A stretch of 64,000 bases of DNA, from the NCBI RefSeq assembly GCF_018278905.1, contig NZ_CP046600.1:1798001-1862000 (forward strand). Direction: 5' to 3'. Source of the DNA: Mycobacterium spongiae (GTDB taxonomy: Bacteria > Actinomycetota > Actinomycetes > Mycobacteriales > Mycobacteriaceae). The translations under genes were made by a program, and so were the position numbers. This document shows, one piece after another, positions 1 to 9,153 of the stretch (position 1 is the stretch's first letter; each line of letters opens with the position of its first letter). The notes beneath the pieces are model-generated. The model did not search any database. It was given only the letters and a program-made list of their open reading frames with translations, and was not told the DNA's origin.

Positions 1-402
1 GGTGTTGGCGGCATCGTTGCCGGATACCAGCAGCAGGCCATCGAGCAATTGGCGCACCGTATAGGCGCGGCCCGGCTTGACGCCCACGCAGTTGCACTCG
101 ACCTCGGTATCGGCGTCGTCCGCGACCACCGTGGAGTTCAGATTCAGCTCGTCGAGAACCACCAGCGCCAGCAATACCTTGATGGTGCTGGCGGGCGGGT
201 GAGCCAGATCCTGCTGGCGGCCGGCCAGCACCCGACCGCTGTCGAGATCGGCCACAATCCAGGTCTGGGCCGGACCGTCCGGGATCGGCGCCGAACCTAG
301 CGGCTGGACGTCAGCGTCCGCCGACGCGGTTGCGGCGCCAAGCATGGCGCCGCAGGCCCAGAAAGTGAGCAGCGCGGCGGCCGCGGCCATGAGCTTTCGC
401 AT
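1..402 (-). CDS. dacB2: D-alanyl-D-alanine carboxypeptidase DacB2, partial (C-terminus outside window)
   Basis: The first 134 codons of a penicillin-binding carboxypeptidase that trims the terminal D-Ala of peptidoglycan stem peptides outside the membrane. Translation from the ATG at 402 gives a hydrophobic signal peptide (about residues 1-28, ending near Ala-Ser-Ala), then the SxxK active-site motif Ser-Thr-Ile-Lys and, close to the window edge, the SGN motif (Val-Ser-Gly-Asn-Asp). The KTG motif lies beyond base 1. A second in-frame Met lies four codons downstream. The gene is divergent from the NTF2-like gene at 459, matching the Rv2911/Rv2910c arrangement of M. tuberculosis. The family is clear; the paralogue name rests on synteny. 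Confidence 0.9.
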   Translation of the reverse strand, partial: MRKLMAAAAALLTFWACGAMLGAATASADADVQPLGSAPIPDGPAQTWIVADLDSGRVLAGRQQDLAHPPASTIKVLLALVVLDELNLNSTVVADDADTEVECNCVGVKPGRAYTVRQLLDGLLLVSGNDAANT

Positions 403-458
403 GGCCGCACAGCCTAGCTTCCAGGCCGCGGCCGTGCCCAAGGTGAAAGAATCGGTGC

Positions 459-884
459 ATGCTGAGCTTGGCCGAAATTTCCGACCGATTGGAGATCCAG
501 CAACTGCTGGTGGACTACTCCACGGCGATCGACTCGCGCCGATTCGACGACCTTGACAGGGTATTCACGCCGGACGCCTACATCGACTATCGGGCGCTCG
601 GAGGCATCGATGGCCGGTATCCCGACGTGAAGCAGTGGCTGTCGCAGGTTTTGCCGAACTTTCCGATGTATGCCCACATGCTGGGCAATTTCTCGATCCG
701 TATCGACGGGGACACGGCATCATCGCGGGTGATCTGCTTCAACCCAATGGTGCTGGCTTCCGAGAGCGAAAAGGAGCAGGTGCTGTTCTGTGCGCTGTGG
801 TACGACGATGAGTTCGTCCGGACGCCACAGGGGTGGCGAATGGCGCGGCGGGTCGAAAGCAAGTGCTTCCAAAAAGTGATCTGA
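459..884 (+). CDS. SnoaL/NTF2-like protein (Rv2910c orthologue)
   Basis: A 141-residue soluble protein with the alpha+beta cone pattern of SnoaL-like NTF2 folds. An N-terminal helix contains Asp-Tyr-Ser-Thr-Ala-Ile-Asp, followed by the Phe-Thr-Pro-Asp-Ala turn and C-terminal strands ending with a Trp-Arg-Met segment typical of the family. Such proteins are small-molecule isomerases, hydratases or binding proteins; no substrate can be read here. It stands alone between the divergent dacB2 and the rpsP operon, as Rv2910c does in M. tuberculosis. No signal peptide or membrane segment is visible. Confidence 0.8.
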   Translation: MLSLAEISDRLEIQQLLVDYSTAIDSRRFDDLDRVFTPDAYIDYRALGGIDGRYPDVKQWLSQVLPNFPMYAHMLGNFSIRIDGDTASSRVICFNPMVLASESEKEQVLFCALWYDDEFVRTPQGWRMARRVESKCFQKVI

Positions 885-929
885 CGCTCACTGGTGAGTA
901 TCTGCTCGAATTTCTGCCGGAGTGCGGCG

Positions 930-1075
930 TTCTGGCACAATGGGCGGCTGTCCGCCGCACGGCTCGTCCTGCTGGGTCCGGCTGGCGGTCACACACGCGA
1001 GGCAAAACCGGATCTGGGTAACCCGCCTGGGTCGCTGAATTGCAGCGTGACACATACAGGAGAATTCGCGTAACC
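930..1075 (+). promoter_or_regulatory. Putative promoter and leader of the rpsP operon
   Basis: The string TTCTGGCACAAT (930-941) has a TGG-extended -10-like hexamer CACAAT at 936-941. It is followed by a perfect GGCGG-CTGT-CCGCC hairpin (943-956) that would sit at the 5' end of the transcript. The same TTCTGGCACAAT followed by GCGG and TGTC occurs upstream of rplS (4213-4224). The leader to the rpsP ATG is about 130 nt and ends in AGGAGAA (1058-1064). No convincing -35 hexamer is seen. Confidence 0.45.
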
Positions 1076-1627
1076 ATGGCTGTCAAGATCAAGCTCACGC
1101 GGCTCGGCAAGATCCGCAATCCCCAGTACCGCATCGCCGTCGCCGATGCGCGCACCCGCCGCGACGGGCGTTCCATCGAGGTAATCGGCCGGTACCATCC
1201 CAAGGAGGACCCGAGCCTGATCGAGATCGACTCCGAACGCGCTCAGTACTGGCTGTCGGTAGGTGCCCAGCCCACCGAGCCCGTCCTCAAGCTGCTGAAG
1301 ATCACCGGCGATTGGCAAAAATTCAAGGGCCTGCCGGGCGCCGAGGGCACGCTGAAGGTCGCACCGACCAAGCCCAGCAAGCTCGAGGTGTTCAACGCCG
1401 CACTGGCCGCCGCCGAAGGCGAGCCCACCACAGACGCCACGAAACCGAAGAAGAAGGCCGCGCCCAAGAAGCGCGGCAAGGCCGCCGAGGCTGATGCCGA
1501 GCCCGAGAACCCCGAGACCCCCGAGAATCAAGCCGCCGACAAGGCCAGTGCCGAACCGGAGAAGGCGGCGACGCCCGAAGACAGCGGCGAGCAGCCCGAG
1601 TCAACCGAGCCGTCCACGGAAGGCTGA
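1076..1627 (+). CDS. rpsP: 30S ribosomal protein S16 with long C-terminal tail
   Basis: S16 binds 16S rRNA early in assembly of the small subunit. The conserved domain occupies about residues 1-85 (start Met-Ala-Val-Lys-Ile-Lys-Leu-Thr-Arg). It is followed by an extension of about 95 residues rich in Ala, Glu, Pro and Lys, with a basic patch of lysines near residues 123-136 and then an acidic stretch. The total of 183 residues compares with about 80-90 in most bacteria and 162 in M. tuberculosis as I recall it. The ATG at 1076 is preferred over an in-frame ATG at 1040 because AGGAGAA lies upstream and it fits the family's N-terminus. It heads the rpsP-khpA-rimM-trmD operon. Confidence 0.97.
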   Translation: MAVKIKLTRLGKIRNPQYRIAVADARTRRDGRSIEVIGRYHPKEDPSLIEIDSERAQYWLSVGAQPTEPVLKLLKITGDWQKFKGLPGAEGTLKVAPTKPSKLEVFNAALAAAEGEPTTDATKPKKKAAPKKRGKAAEADAEPENPETPENQAADKASAEPEKAATPEDSGEQPESTEPSTEG

Positions 1628-1635
1628 CGAGCGCT

Positions 1636-1878
1636 ATGAATACGGTCGTGGTCGACGCCGTCGAGCATCTGGTCCGCGGGATAGTCGACAACCCGGACGA
1701 TGTGCGCGTCGACATGGTGACCAGCCGCCGAGGACGTACCGTCGAGGTCCACGTCCACCCCGACGACCTTGGCAAGGTGATTGGCCGTGGGGGTCGTACC
1801 GCGACCGCGCTGCGCACGCTGGTCGCCGGTATCGGCGGCCGAGGTATTCGGGTCGACGTGGTGGACACCGATCAGTAG
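1636..1878 (+). CDS. khpA: KH-domain RNA-binding protein KhpA (Rv2908c orthologue)
   Basis: An 80-residue protein consisting of a single type II KH domain. The GxxG RNA-binding loop is Gly-Arg-Gly-Gly within Val-Ile-Gly-Arg-Gly-Gly-Arg-Thr (about residues 49-56). KhpA proteins bind RNA, often with a Jag/KhpB partner, and affect cell elongation and small-RNA metabolism in Gram-positives. It lies 8 bp after rpsP and 5 bp before rimM, the usual location in actinobacteria and firmicutes, consistent with a ribosome-assembly or translation-linked role. Confidence 0.92.
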   Translation: MNTVVVDAVEHLVRGIVDNPDDVRVDMVTSRRGRTVEVHVHPDDLGKVIGRGGRTATALRTLVAGIGGRGIRVDVVDTDQ

Positions 1879-1883
1879 CTCTC

Positions 1884-2420
1884 ATGGAGCTGCTTGTCGG
1901 GCGCGTGATAAAGGCGCACGGCGTCGCCGGTGAGGTCGTCGTAGAGATTCGCACCGACGATCCGGATACCCGATTTGCGCCCGGCACCACGTTGCGCGTA
2001 GCGGCGCCCGCGGGCACCGGCGGCACTGGTCACCCGAGCAGCTACGTGGTCGACGGCGTGCGCCACCACGGTGCCCGGCTGTTGCTGCAATTGGCCGGCG
2101 TAGCTGACCGCGATGCCGCCGAAGCGCTGCGTGGCAGTTCGTTCGTCATCGATTCCGATGACCTGCCGCCGATCGACGAGCCGGACACCTACTACGACCA
2201 CCAACTGGAAGGCCTATGCGTGGTTGCGGCGACCGGGGAAGCCGTCGGTGTGGTCGCCGAGGTGCTGCACACCGCGGCCGGTGAGTTGCTGGTGGTCAAG
2301 GGGGATTCGGGGGAGATATTGGTGCCGTTCGTCAGCGCGATCGTTACATCAGTATCGCTGGACGAGGACTCCGGCACCGGGGTGATTGTGATCGACCCGC
2401 CCGATGGACTGCTGGCATGA
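1884..2420 (+). CDS. rimM: Ribosome maturation factor RimM
   Basis: 178 residues, against about 176 for the M. tuberculosis protein. RimM binds S19 in the 30S head during late assembly. The N-terminal beta-barrel begins Met-Glu-Leu-Leu-Val-Gly-Arg-Val with the family motif His-Gly-Val-Ala-Gly-Glu-Val. A C-terminal PRC-barrel follows from about residue 100 (Tyr-Tyr-Asp-His-Gln-Leu-Glu-Gly, later Gly-Glu-Ile-Leu-Val-Pro-Phe). The start at 1884 is chosen because that barrel begins there; the frame stays open much further upstream but that stretch is low-complexity translation over khpA. The stop overlaps the trmD start by 4 bp (ATGA). Confidence 0.95.
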   Translation: MELLVGRVIKAHGVAGEVVVEIRTDDPDTRFAPGTTLRVAAPAGTGGTGHPSSYVVDGVRHHGARLLLQLAGVADRDAAEALRGSSFVIDSDDLPPIDEPDTYYDHQLEGLCVVAATGEAVGVVAEVLHTAAGELLVVKGDSGEILVPFVSAIVTSVSLDEDSGTGVIVIDPPDGLLA

Positions 2421-3109
2421 GAATCGATGTTGTTACGGTTTTCCCGGCCTACCTCGACCCGCTGCGGCAATCCTTGCCCGGCAGGGCGATCGATTCGGGC
2501 CTGGTCGATCTACGGGTGCACGACCTGCGGCAATGGACCCATGACGTGCACCATTCGGTGGATGACGCGCCGTACGGCGGTGGCCCGGGGATGGTAATGA
2601 AGGCGCCGGTATGGGGGGAAGCGCTCGACGAAATCTGTTCCGGCGAAACGCTGTTGATAGTTCCCACCCCAGCGGGGGCCTTATTCGGCCAGGCCACCGC
2701 CCAGCGCTGGTGCACCCAGTCCCATCTGGTCTTCGCGTGCGGCCGCTATGAGGGCATCGATCAGCGCGTCGTTGAGGATGCGGCTCGGCGGATGCGCGTC
2801 GAGGAGGTCTCCATCGGAGATTATGTGCTGCCCGGTGGGGAGTCGGCCGCAGTGGTGATGATCGAGGCGGTGATGCGGTTGCTCGACGGAGTTCTGGGCA
2901 ACCCCGCATCGCTAGACCACGATTCGCACTCGCCAGGTCTGGACGGCCTGCTGGAGGGACCGAGTTACACCCGGCCGGCGAGTTGGCGTGGCCTCGACGT
3001 ACCCCCCGTCCTGCTGTCCGGTGACCATGCTCGAATTGCGACGTGGCGCAGAGAGGTATCCCGGCAACGCACCCGACAACGCCGCCCCGACCTAGCTGGT
3101 CCGGAATAG
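2417..3109 (+). CDS. trmD: tRNA (guanine-N1-)-methyltransferase TrmD
   Basis: 230 residues. The enzyme methylates G37 next to the anticodon using S-adenosylmethionine and prevents +1 frameshifting; it is essential in most bacteria. SPOUT trefoil-knot motifs are visible: Tyr-Gly-Gly-Gly-Pro-Gly-Met near residues 53-59, [10 protein letters not shown] near 109-118, and [11 protein letters not shown] near 132-142. It overlaps rimM by an ATGA junction and ends 11 bp before the convergent lppW stop. Confidence 0.97.
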   Translation: MRIDVVTVFPAYLDPLRQSLPGRAIDSGLVDLRVHDLRQWTHDVHHSVDDAPYGGGPGMVMKAPVWGEALDEICSGETLLIVPTPAGALFGQATAQRWCTQSHLVFACGRYEGIDQRVVEDAARRMRVEEVSIGDYVLPGGESAAVVMIEAVMRLLDGVLGNPASLDHDSHSPGLDGLLEGPSYTRPASWRGLDVPPVLLSGDHARIATWRREVSRQRTRQRRPDLAGPE

Positions 3110-3120
3110 GACCTGATCAG

Positions 3121-4068
3121 TCAGATGCGCCCATTGGGGAACATCGTCCGCACCGCCTGGGTGATGGTCTCGCGTGCGATGGCGTCGTTAGAGGCCTGCA
3201 GGGACTCGATCACCATGATGTAGCGGCGGTCGGCGCCGATCACACCGGTCGACAGGTGTATCCAATCCCGGCCGATACAGCACATCCAGCCTTGTTTGAC
3301 GGCCACTTTTTCGTTGAACAATCCGTCGGGAATGCCGAACCGTTGCGGGTAACCGTCGATTCCGGTCGGGGTGGACTTGGCCAGGTCATTGAGGATGACG
3401 CTCGCCCGTTCCAGGGGGAGCCCGCCGGCGCCGTTGAGCAGCATTTCGTAGTAGCGGATCAGGTCCGCCGCCGAGCTGATCGTGTTCCACCAGCGCCCGT
3501 CGCTCGGTGGGACGGTCGACGCCAGCCCGTACCGGCTCGCGACCTGGGTGACGATGGCGTTGCCACCGTCGCGTGCCCAGAATCTTTCGGCGGCGCCGTC
3601 GTCCGATGACCGCAACATGGAGTCCAAGGCGTGGTGATCCTCCGGGGTCAGCGCTGTTTTGCCCTCGGACTCCCGTAGGAGCAGATCATCTGCAATGAAA
3701 AGCTTGGACACGGACGCGGTGGCGACGATGGCGTTGTTGCCGTTGGAGACCAGCCGGCGGGTCGAGCGATCCAGAATCGCCACCGACAGCGAGGCGCCGC
3801 GGGAGGCGGCTTGCTCGGTGGCCCGCTGGATCCGCGCCTGCAGGCCGATGAACCCTGTGGTCGGCAGCACATTCGGTGCTCCGGAGCTCGTGATCGAGCG
3901 CAACAGCAACTCGACTGGCTGCTGCTGCGGTCGCGATGGGGACGACACGCGATGCGCAGAATCGGATACCTCGGATGCCTGTGCCTGCGTCGTGGCCTCG
4001 CAGCCACCGACCACCAGCGATACCACCGCCAAGGCCGCAGTGAGCATGGTTAGTGGTCGTGAACGCAT
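3121..4068 (-). CDS. lppW: Lipoprotein LppW, serine beta-lactamase-like fold
   Basis: 315 residues. The N-terminal signal ends in a lipobox (Val-Val-Gly-Gly-Cys at about residues 19-23), so the mature protein should be lipid-anchored outside the membrane. The rest resembles class A beta-lactamase and D,D-peptidase folds, with an SxxK-like Ser-Val-Ser-Lys near residue 122. Clear catalytic Glu and KTG boxes are not obvious, so hydrolytic activity is doubtful. In M. tuberculosis LppW (Rv2905) occupies the same slot between trmD and rplS on the opposite strand. The substrate is unknown. Confidence 0.88.
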   Translation of the reverse strand: MRSRPLTMLTAALAVVSLVVGGCEATTQAQASEVSDSAHRVSSPSRPQQQPVELLLRSITSSGAPNVLPTTGFIGLQARIQRATEQAASRGASLSVAILDRSTRRLVSNGNNAIVATASVSKLFIADDLLLRESEGKTALTPEDHHALDSMLRSSDDGAAERFWARDGGNAIVTQVASRYGLASTVPPSDGRWWNTISSAADLIRYYEMLLNGAGGLPLERASVILNDLAKSTPTGIDGYPQRFGIPDGLFNEKVAVKQGWMCCIGRDWIHLSTGVIGADRRYIMVIESLQASNDAIARETITQAVRTMFPNGRI

Positions 4069-4212
4069 TCTGCCCTTTCAGCATCCTCCAAACGGGAACG
4101 GTTTGACGCCAGCCGTATGTAAGCCGTATGTACGTCATATCTACCATTTGCGCTCTCGTTGCGGCGGCTGCGAACCACCGCGATTTCCTCTGATTTTCCG
4201 GGTATGCCTACC

Positions 4213-4373
4213 TTCTGGCACAATTGAGCGGTTGTCTTTCGCGGTTGTGGGCGGGCCGGGGGTTCCTGTCTGCCGCGAGATGCACCCAGAAGCCGAACCC
4301 ATCGGCTTGGTGACCGCCTCACGCCTGCGTGTTTTTGGGTCACGAAGCCGCTGACCCCAAGGATGGTTTTGCC
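4213..4373 (+). promoter_or_regulatory. rplS promoter-like element and structured leader
   Basis: TTCTGGCACAAT (4213-4224) matches the element upstream of rpsP. The roughly 150-nt leader holds a hairpin with a perfect 7-bp stem, AAGCCGA (4290-4296) with TCGGCTT (4302-4308). A second stem, GGGTCA (4337-4342) with TGACCC (4352-4357), ends just before the AAGGA ribosome-binding site (4359-4363). The loop of the second hairpin carries another AAGCCG (4345-4350) that could instead pair with CGGCTT (4303-4308), so two folds are mutually exclusive. This suggests control of L19 translation but is not proof. Confidence 0.45.
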
Positions 4374-4715
4374 ATGAACAGGCTGGACTTCGTCGACACG
4401 CCGTCGCTGCGCGACGACATCCCGGCCTTCCACCCGGGCGACACGATCAACGTGCATGTAAAGGTGATCGAGGGCGCCAAAGAACGCATCCAGGTGTTCA
4501 AGGGCGTCGTGATCCGGCGGCAGGGTGGGAGCATCCGCGAGACGTTCACGGTGCGCAAGGAGAGCTACGGTGTGGGCGTCGAACGGACCTTTCCGGTGCA
4601 CTCGCCGAACATCGACCACATCGAGGTCGTGACCCGTGGTGACGTGCGCCGCGCCAAGCTGTACTACCTGCGTGAACTCCGCGGAAAGAAGGCCAAGATC
4701 AAGGAGAAGCGCTGA
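4374..4715 (+). CDS. rplS: 50S ribosomal protein L19
   Basis: 113 residues, the same length as in M. tuberculosis. L19 lies at the subunit interface and contributes to a bridge with the 30S subunit. The family core is plain: Pro-Gly-Asp-Thr-Ile-Asn-Val, then Gly-Val-Val-Ile-Arg-Arg-Gln-Gly, and [10 protein letters not shown] near residues 79-88, with a Lys/Arg-rich C-terminus. The ATG at 4374 is preferred over an upstream in-frame start at 4329 because AAGGA is spaced correctly at 4359-4363 and the N-terminus matches orthologues. lepB follows after 105 bp. Confidence 0.97.
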   Translation: MNRLDFVDTPSLRDDIPAFHPGDTINVHVKVIEGAKERIQVFKGVVIRRQGGSIRETFTVRKESYGVGVERTFPVHSPNIDHIEVVTRGDVRRAKLYYLRELRGKKAKIKEKR

Positions 4716-4820
4716 CTGGGGGCGGCTTGTGACCAGTCCGGGCTGCCTCGGTAGTCCCCGAGGGCGTCAATTGTCGTCAATGGTGCTGGTGTCGGTGATG
4801 GTGCTGGCTACGCTGAACTC

Positions 4821-5660
4821 GTGACCGACACCACTGACTCCCCTTCTGAGCGTCAGTCCGAGGCTGTTGGCTCGGAGCCAGAACCGTCTGCCCAGGACGG
4901 AGAGGGCGCGAACGGGTCGGCAGGGCCGGCCGAGACAGACGAGGCGAAGCCGGCCAAGCGGTCCACGGTGCGGGAAATCGCGCTTCTGGCGCTGATCGCA
5001 GTGGTCATCTACTACGTCATGTTGACGTTCGTGGCGCGGCCCTACTTGATTCCGTCGGAATCCATGGAACCCACCCTGCACGGGTGCCCGACCTGTGTCG
5101 GCGACCGGATCTTGGTGGACAAACTCACCTATCGCTTCAGCTCACCTCAGCCCGGCGACGTGATCGTCTTCAGGGGACCGCCATCGTGGAACGTTGGCTA
5201 CAAGTCGATCCGTTCGAAGAACCCCGCGTTGCGCTGGGTCCAGAACGCGCTGTCGTTCATCGGTTTCGTGCCTCCCGACGAGAATGACCTGGTCAAGCGC
5301 GTTATCGCGGTCGGCGGGCAGACGGTTCAATGCAGGTCGGAAACGGGATTGACCGTCGATGGCAAACGCCTCAACGAGCCGTACCTGGATCCCAGCACCA
5401 TGATGGCCGATCCGTCCGTTTACCCCTGCCTGGGCAGCGAGTTCGGTCCCGTCACCGTCCCGGACGGGCGACTGTGGGTGATGGGTGACAACCGGACCCA
5501 TTCGGCGGATTCCCGCGCCCACTGCCCGATGTTGTGCACCGGTGACCCGATGCCAGGGACGGTGCCGGTGGCCAATGTCATCGGCAAGGCCAGGTTTATC
5601 GTGTGGCCGCCTTCGCGGTGGGGCATTGTGCGGTCAGTGAACCCGCAACAAGGCCAGTAG
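4821..5660 (+). CDS. lepB: Type I signal peptidase LepB
   Basis: 279 residues from a GTG start. LepB cleaves signal peptides of exported proteins on the outer face of the cytoplasmic membrane. A hydrophilic, Glu/Pro-rich cytoplasmic tail (residues 1-50) precedes one transmembrane helix (about 52-72). The catalytic Ser lies in Pro-Ser-Glu-Ser-Met-Glu-Pro-Thr (about 78-85), and the general-base Lys is in Asp-Leu-Val-Lys-Arg-Val-Ile (about 157). Box E (Gly-Asp-Asn-Arg, then Ser-Ala-Asp-Ser-Arg) is near 222-232. A Cys-Pro-Thr-Cys pair sits just after the catalytic Ser. rnhB begins 2 bp after the stop. Confidence 0.97.
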   Translation: MTDTTDSPSERQSEAVGSEPEPSAQDGEGANGSAGPAETDEAKPAKRSTVREIALLALIAVVIYYVMLTFVARPYLIPSESMEPTLHGCPTCVGDRILVDKLTYRFSSPQPGDVIVFRGPPSWNVGYKSIRSKNPALRWVQNALSFIGFVPPDENDLVKRVIAVGGQTVQCRSETGLTVDGKRLNEPYLDPSTMMADPSVYPCLGSEFGPVTVPDGRLWVMGDNRTHSADSRAHCPMLCTGDPMPGTVPVANVIGKARFIVWPPSRWGIVRSVNPQQGQ

Positions 5661-5662
5661 CC

Positions 5663-6382
5663 GTGGCCACCACCTGGCCGCCGCGGACAGTGATCCGCAA
5701 GTCCTCACAGTTACGCACGCTGGAGTCCGCGTTGCACCGTAGCGGCTTGGGTCCGGTGGCTGGTGTGGATGAGGTGGGTCGCGGCGCGTGCGCCGGGCCG
5801 CTGGTGGTCGCGGCCTGTGTGCTTGGCCCTCGAAGGCTGGAAAGCCTTGCTGCCCTTGATGACTCGAAGAAGCTCAATGAGAAGTCGCGGGAGAAGTTGT
5901 TCCCGCTGATCTGCCGCTACGCGGTCGCCTATCACGTGGTGCTGATCCCGTCGGCCGAGGTGGACCGCCGCGGCGTTCATGTCGCCAATATCGAAGGCAT
6001 GCGCCGTGCGGTGGCCGGCCTGTCGGTTCGGCCCGGGTATGTCCTGAGCGACGGTTTTCGCGTGCCCGGGCTGGCGGTGCCCTCGTTGCCGGTGATCGGC
6101 GGCGATGCGGCGGCCGCTTGTATCGCCGCAGCGAGCGTGCTGGCCAAAGTGAGTCGGGACCGGCTGATGGTCGCGATGGATGACGATCACCCGGGGTACG
6201 GCTTCGCCGAGCACAAGGGCTACAGCACCCCCGCCCATAGTCTTGCGTTGGCGCGGCTGGGCCCCTGCACCCAGCACCGCTACTCGTTTGTCAACGTCCG
6301 CCGCGCAGCCAACGGGTCGCAAACATGGCCGGTTGCCGCATGCGATCCGCACCAACCGGGCGAGCGCGGAGGACACCAGTGA
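5663..6382 (+). CDS. rnhB: Ribonuclease HII
   Basis: 239 residues. The enzyme removes ribonucleotides from RNA-DNA hybrids and single misincorporated rNMPs. The RNase HII signature Gly-Val-Asp-Glu-Val-Gly-Arg-Gly carries the first two acidic catalytic residues (about residues 34-41). The third Asp is in Leu-Ser-Asp-Gly-Phe, and a fourth is in the Asp-His-Pro-Gly-Tyr-Gly region. The GTG at 5663 gives an N-terminus (Thr-Trp-Pro-Pro-Arg-Thr-Val-Ile) matching the M. tuberculosis protein; a longer frame to 5603 would overlap lepB by 58 bp and is less likely. The C-terminal tail is hydrophilic and poorly conserved. Confidence 0.95.
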   Translation: MATTWPPRTVIRKSSQLRTLESALHRSGLGPVAGVDEVGRGACAGPLVVAACVLGPRRLESLAALDDSKKLNEKSREKLFPLICRYAVAYHVVLIPSAEVDRRGVHVANIEGMRRAVAGLSVRPGYVLSDGFRVPGLAVPSLPVIGGDAAAACIAAASVLAKVSRDRLMVAMDDDHPGYGFAEHKGYSTPAHSLALARLGPCTQHRYSFVNVRRAANGSQTWPVAACDPHQPGERGGHQ

Positions 6383-6455
6383 GGAAAGATGGGACCAGAG
6401 TTCCCTCGGGGGCGCAGTGGCAAGGGGGAAGGATGTCTGAGCAGATGAGTGGCAG

Positions 6456-6761
6456 ATGAGTGCAGAAGATCTCGAAAAATATGAGACCGAGATGGAGCTC
6501 TCGCTGTACCGCGAATACAAGGACATCGTCGGCCAGTTCAGCTACGTCGTCGAAACCGAGCGCCGCTTCTACCTGGCAAACAGTGTCGAGATGCTGCCCC
6601 GCAACGCCGACGGTGAGGTGTACTTCGAGCTCCGATTGGCCGACGCCTGGGTGTGGGACATGTACCGCCCGGCGCGGTTCGTGAAACAGGTGCGGGTGAT
6701 CACCTTCAAGGACGTCAACATCGAGGAAGTCGAGAAACCCGAGCTCCGGATGCCGGAATAG
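6456..6761 (+). CDS. DUF2469 family protein (Rv2901c orthologue)
   Basis: A 101-residue, strongly acidic protein conserved across Actinobacteria and nearly always downstream of rnhB. It starts Met-Ser-Ala-Glu-Asp-Leu-Glu-Lys-Tyr-Glu and has the invariant-looking Glu-Tyr-Lys-Asp-Ile-Val and Trp-Val-Trp-Asp-Met-Tyr-Arg-Pro stretches. No catalytic motif, signal or membrane helix is visible. Function is unknown; conservation and small size suggest a protein- or RNA-binding role. Confidence 0.88.
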   Translation: MSAEDLEKYETEMELSLYREYKDIVGQFSYVVETERRFYLANSVEMLPRNADGEVYFELRLADAWVWDMYRPARFVKQVRVITFKDVNIEEVEKPELRMPE

Positions 6762-6828
6762 CCCGCGAACGACGCCCGCGGGTCGGCGCCGCGCGACGGC
6801 CGATCGGCAATCCGGGTACCTTGGGCCC

Positions 6829-9153
6829 GTGAGATTCCAGCGCTTCGCCGCTACTCGCGACGTCCCCGCGGACTACAACGAGCATGCGATGACGATCACG
6901 CCACCCAAGCAGGAGGCGGCCGGCCTGCGCGCCGTGCTGGTATCCCTGCAGCGCGGGCTGGAGCAGATGGGAGCGGCGCGCACCGCGGCGGCCTTGGCTC
7001 GACTCAATCAACGCAACGGCTTCGACTGCCCGGGTTGCGCGTGGCCCGAGGAGCATGGCGGCCGCAAGCTGGCCGAGTTCTGCGAGAACGGGGCCAAGGC
7101 CGTTGCCGAGGAGGCCACCAAACGCCTGGTTACCCCGGAGTTCTTCGCGCGACATTCGATGGCCGAGCTATCCGCCCGCCCGGAGTACTGGCTTTCCCAG
7201 CAGGGCCGGCTGGCCCAACCGATGGTGTTGCGTCCTGGCGACACCCACTACCGGCCGATCAGCTGGGACGATGCCTACCAGCTGATCGCCGGTCAGCTCA
7301 ATGCGTTAGACGGCCCCGATCAGGCGGTGTTCTACACATCCGGACGCACCAGCAATGAAGCCGCGTTCTGCTATCAGCTGATGGTTCGGAGCTTTGGCAC
7401 CAACAACTTGCCCGACTGCTCCAACATGTGCCACGAGTCGTCGGGTTCGGCGCTGACCGAGTCGATCGGCATCGGGAAGGGTTCAGTCACTGTCGACGAC
7501 GTCGCGCACGCCGACCTGATCGTGATCGCCGGGCAGAACCCGGGTACCAATCACCCGCGCATGCTATCGATTCTTGAGAAGGCAAAAACCAACGGCGCCA
7601 AGATCATTGCGGTTAATCCACTGCCCGAGGCCGGGTTGATCCGGTTCAAAGATCCGCAGAAGGTTAACGGTGTTGTCGGCCAAGGTATCTCGATTGCGGA
7701 TGAATTTGTGCAGATCCGGCTCGGAGGCGATATGGCACTGTTCGCCGGGCTGGGCAAGTTGTTGCTCGAGGCCGATGAGCGCGCCCCGGGAAGCGTCGTC
7801 GACCAGGCATTCATCGACGAGCATTGTGCCGGGTTCGACGAGTACCGGCGCCGCACGGGTGACATCGACATCGACACGGTGGTCGATGCGACCGGCATTG
7901 GGCGGACGCAGCTCGAGCGGGTAGCGGCGATGATGATGGCATCGCAGCGCACGGTTGTCTGTTGGGCCATGGGTCTCACTCAGCACACCCATGCCGTGGC
8001 CACCATCGGCGAAATCACCAATCTGTTACTGCTGCGCGGCATGATCGGCAAGCCAGGGGCGGGGGTGTGCCCAGTGCGCGGGCATTCCAACGTGCAGGGT
8101 GACCGAACGATGGGCATCTGGGAGCAGATGCCCGAAGAGTTCTTGGCCGCCCTAGACCGCGAGTTCGGCATTGGCAGCCCCCGCAAGCATGGCTATGACA
8201 CGGTGGCCGCGATCCGTGCAATGCGCGACGGGAAGGCCACGGTATTCATGGGCATGGGCGGCAACTTTGCGTCCGCGACTCCGGACACCGCGGTCACCGA
8301 GGCGGCCTTGCGCGGGTGCGCGTTGACCGTGCAGGTGTCGACCAAGCTCAACCGCAGCCACGTCGTCCACGGTGCCACCGCGCTGATCCTGCCGACGCTG
8401 GGTCGTACCGACCGCGACGTCCGTGGCGGAAAGAAACAGGTTGTCTCGGTTGAGGATTCGATGTCCATGGTGCACTTGTCGCGCGGCGGCCTGCGCCCGC
8501 CCAGCGACGAGGTACGCAGCGAGGTGGAGATCGTGTGCCAGCTCGCCCGCACCCTGCTCGGCCCGCAGCACCCGGTGGATTGGGAACGGTTCGCCGGTGA
8601 CTACGACACCATCCGCGACGCCATCGCGGCGGTGGTCCCCGGCTGTGATGACTACAACCGCAAGGTTCGACGCCCCGACGGATTTCAGCTGCCCCATCCG
8701 CCGCGCGACGCCCGCGAATTTCAGACCAACACCGGCAGAGCCAACTTCACGATCGAACCGCTGCAGTGGGTGCCGGTCCCCGCGGGACGGCTAGTCTTGC
8801 AGACCCTGCGCAGCCACGACCAGTACAACACCACCATCTATGGTCTCGATGACCGCTATCGCGGGGTCAAGGGTGGCCGACGGGTGGTGTTCGTCAACCC
8901 CGCTGACATCGAGGCGCGGGGGTTGGCGGCCGGCGACCGGGTCGACCTGGTGTCGGAGTGGACCGATGCCGAGGGCCGACTCCAGGAGCGGACCGCAAAG
9001 GACTTCTTGGTGGTGGCCTACGCAACGCCGGTCGGCAATGCTGCCGCCTACTACCCTGAGACCAACCCCCTGGTTCCGCTCGATCACACCGCGGCCAAAT
9101 CGAACACCCCAGTGTCCAAAGCCATCATCGTGCGGTTGGAGCCGGCGTCGTAG
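6829..9153 (+). CDS. fdhF: FdhF/YdeP-type molybdopterin oxidoreductase (Rv2900c orthologue)
   Basis: 774 residues. A DMSO-reductase-superfamily enzyme carrying a bis-MGD cofactor. The molybdopterin oxidoreductase domain covers about residues 130-560, with the Ser-Asn-Met-Cys-His-Glu-Ser-Ser segment near 199-206 and [10 protein letters not shown] near 230-240. The molydopterin-dinucleotide-binding domain is C-terminal (about 640-770). The N-terminal four-Cys [4Fe-4S] motif of true formate dehydrogenases is absent; only one Cys-Pro-Gly-Cys is seen near 68. The name formate dehydrogenase is therefore inherited rather than demonstrated. A second start, an ATG at 6889, is possible. The stop overlaps the fdhD start (TAGTG). 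Confidence 0.88.
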   Translation: MRFQRFAATRDVPADYNEHAMTITPPKQEAAGLRAVLVSLQRGLEQMGAARTAAALARLNQRNGFDCPGCAWPEEHGGRKLAEFCENGAKAVAEEATKRLVTPEFFARHSMAELSARPEYWLSQQGRLAQPMVLRPGDTHYRPISWDDAYQLIAGQLNALDGPDQAVFYTSGRTSNEAAFCYQLMVRSFGTNNLPDCSNMCHESSGSALTESIGIGKGSVTVDDVAHADLIVIAGQNPGTNHPRMLSILEKAKTNGAKIIAVNPLPEAGLIRFKDPQKVNGVVGQGISIADEFVQIRLGGDMALFAGLGKLLLEADERAPGSVVDQAFIDEHCAGFDEYRRRTGDIDIDTVVDATGIGRTQLERVAAMMMASQRTVVCWAMGLTQHTHAVATIGEITNLLLLRGMIGKPGAGVCPVRGHSNVQGDRTMGIWEQMPEEFLAALDREFGIGSPRKHGYDTVAAIRAMRDGKATVFMGMGGNFASATPDTAVTEAALRGCALTVQVSTKLNRSHVVHGATALILPTLGRTDRDVRGGKKQVVSVEDSMSMVHLSRGGLRPPSDEVRSEVEIVCQLARTLLGPQHPVDWERFAGDYDTIRDAIAAVVPGCDDYNRKVRRPDGFQLPHPPRDAREFQTNTGRANFTIEPLQWVPVPAGRLVLQTLRSHDQYNTTIYGLDDRYRGVKGGRRVVFVNPADIEARGLAAGDRVDLVSEWTDAEGRLQERTAKDFLVVAYATPVGNAAAYYPETNPLVPLDHTAAKSNTPVSKAIIVRLEPAS

